NCBI RefSeq assembly: GCF_002844195.1
Contig: NZ_PEND01000003.1
Location: 372,001 to 436,000 of the forward strand
Reading direction: 5' to 3'
From: Halegenticoccus soli
GTDB lineage: Archaea > Halobacteriota > Halobacteria > Halobacteriales > Haloferacaceae
Length of the DNA stretch: 64,000 bases
This document shows, piece after piece, positions 63,123 to 64,000 of this stretch. Below the pieces are notes generated by a model. It was not told the origin of the DNA, ran no database searches, and saw only the letters and a program-made list of their open reading frames with translations. Each line of letters begins with the position of its first letter. The stretch's first letter is position 1. The position numbers were made by a program, and so were the translations under genes.

Positions 63123-64000
63123 ATGAGCGCGCTTGACGACGTTACGCGGTATCGTCGTAATAGACAGGACGAGATCGATAGTGCGACCGTCTACGAGGCC
63201 ATGGCCTCAGCGGAGTCTCAACCACAGCTCGCGGAGGTCTATCAGCGCCTTGCGGCGACCGAGCGTGAACACGCGGAGTTCTGGGCCGAAAAACTTCGCG
63301 AGACGGGCGCCGAACGTTCGACGCCACAGCCGTCTTGGAGAGCTCGTGTACTCGCGTGGCTCGCCGGTCACTTCGGCCCTGACGTCGTCGCCCCGACGAT
63401 GCGCGCCGGAGAAGCAACTGGCGGTGCGGGATACGCCACGCAACCCGAAGTCGAGGGAACGGGGATAGCCGCTGACGAGCGGTCCCACGATCGCCTGCTT
63501 GCAGCAATCTCCGAGGCACCTGGCCGTGGCGCAGAAGGGAACGTCCTCGCCCGCCTCGAAGGGCGACATCGAGCAACTAGTGGCAACGCCCTCCGGGCCG
63601 CCGTTCTGGGGGCGAACGACGGCCTCGTGTCGAACCTGAGTCTCGTGATGGGTGTCGCAGGGGCTGCTCTCGACGCGACAGCCATCCTCATTACTGGATT
63701 GGCTGGGCTGCTCGCCGGTGCCGGGTCGATGGCGATGGGCGAGTGGCTCTCCGTCCAGAGTTCGCGGGAACTCTACCAGCGCCAGATCGACATCGAAGCC
63801 GCCGAACTCGCTGAAGTTCCCGAAGAGGAGGAAGAAGAGTTGGCGCTCATCTACGAAGCGAAAGGCCTCTCCCGAGACCAAGCAGAGCAGCTCGCAGAAC
63901 GACTGGTAGCAGATGAGGCCACAGCGCTCGATACACTTGCTCGTGAGGAGTTGGGCATCGATCCCGAGGAGCTGGGCGGGTCTGCCTGGGAAGCTGCAGG
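63123..64000 (+). CDS. Rubrerythrin-like + VIT1/CCC1 family metal transporter (3' end off window)
   Basis: 292 residues visible from the ATG at 63123. Residues 1-70 are a ferritin-like helical pair ('ATVYEAMASAESQPQLAEVY', 'LAATEREHAEFWAEKLRETG') with Glu and His of a di-iron site. From about 155 the VIT1/CCC1 domain begins: 'GNALRAAVLGANDGLVSNLS', 'GLLAGAGSMAMGEWLSVQSS', 'RELYQRQIDIEAAELAEV'. Such fusions move Fe2+/Mn2+ across the membrane. The gene continues past the right edge. Confidence 0.93.
   Translation, partial: MSALDDVTRYRRNRQDEIDSATVYEAMASAESQPQLAEVYQRLAATEREHAEFWAEKLRETGAERSTPQPSWRARVLAWLAGHFGPDVVAPTMRAGEATGGAGYATQPEVEGTGIAADERSHDRLLAAISEAPGRGAEGNVLARLEGRHRATSGNALRAAVLGANDGLVSNLSLVMGVAGAALDATAILITGLAGLLAGAGSMAMGEWLSVQSSRELYQRQIDIEAAELAEVPEEEEEELALIYEAKGLSRDQAEQLAERLVADEATALDTLAREELGIDPEELGGSAWEAA

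Overview
The window comes from a haloarchaeon (class Halobacteria). The proteins are strongly acidic, with Asp/Glu-rich and Lys-poor composition. Many families are haloarchaeal hallmarks: HTH_10 (bacterio-opsin-activator type) regulators, HalOD1, amphi-Trp, PadR-like and DUF7344-like winged helices, IS1341-type TnpB with DUF2080, and LEA14/WHy proteins. Genes often lack Shine-Dalgarno sequences. Fragmented coding, dispersed paralogs, IS remnants and many interrupted genes suggest a megaplasmid or a genomic island. I cannot place it at genus level. I see no tRNA, rRNA or CRISPR array.

Regions. 1-5.3 kb: SLC13 permease (runs off the left edge), AI-2E-type permease, a broken CNNM/CorC-like protein, a mosaic scar and a TrmB-like regulator. 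5.3-21 kb: mostly small regulators (HTH_10, Lrp/AsnC, two PadR-like, DUF7344-like, tandem winged-helix, SWIM) mixed with stress genes (UspA, Mn/Fe superoxide dismutase, DoxX, VOC, serine hydrolase) and a 55-aa histone-fold protein. 21-41 kb: a decaying accessory zone with frameshifted MFS and methyltransferase genes, TnpB remnants, a PAS protein cut by an IS1341-type element, a lipoprotein gene with an in-frame stop, and three copies or fragments of a geranylgeranylglyceryl-phosphate (GGGP) synthase-like gene. Several families occur as separated paralog pairs or triplets. 41-45 kb: amphi-Trp, MscS channel, LEA14-like and coiled-coil genes.

45-57 kb is a coherent copper/heavy-metal island: a metal permease with an internal YHS/TRASH-like domain, a holin-like protein, SRPBCC, a His-rich two-domain protein, DoxX, a Met/Gly-rich membrane protein, the P1B-ATPase CopA (CPC), an Lrp-type regulator with a C-terminal metal-binding TRASH domain, a CopZ-like chaperone, the P1B-ATPase CopB (CPH) and a CBS protein. 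The regulator and the chaperone are divergent, which points to metal-responsive control of both pumps from the gap between them.

57-64 kb: an isoprenylcysteine-methyltransferase-like gene, a succinylglutamate-desuccinylase/aspartoacylase-like gene, a geranylgeranyl-reductase-like gene and an AarF/ABC1 kinase-like gene are each interrupted by in-frame stops and/or frameshifts, beside intact TauE/SafE and rubrerythrin-VIT1 genes. Three of the four carry an in-frame TAG. The ordinary reading is gene decay, but the concentration of TAG merits a check. Homopolymer-associated frameshifts in copA and the methyltransferase could also be assembly errors.
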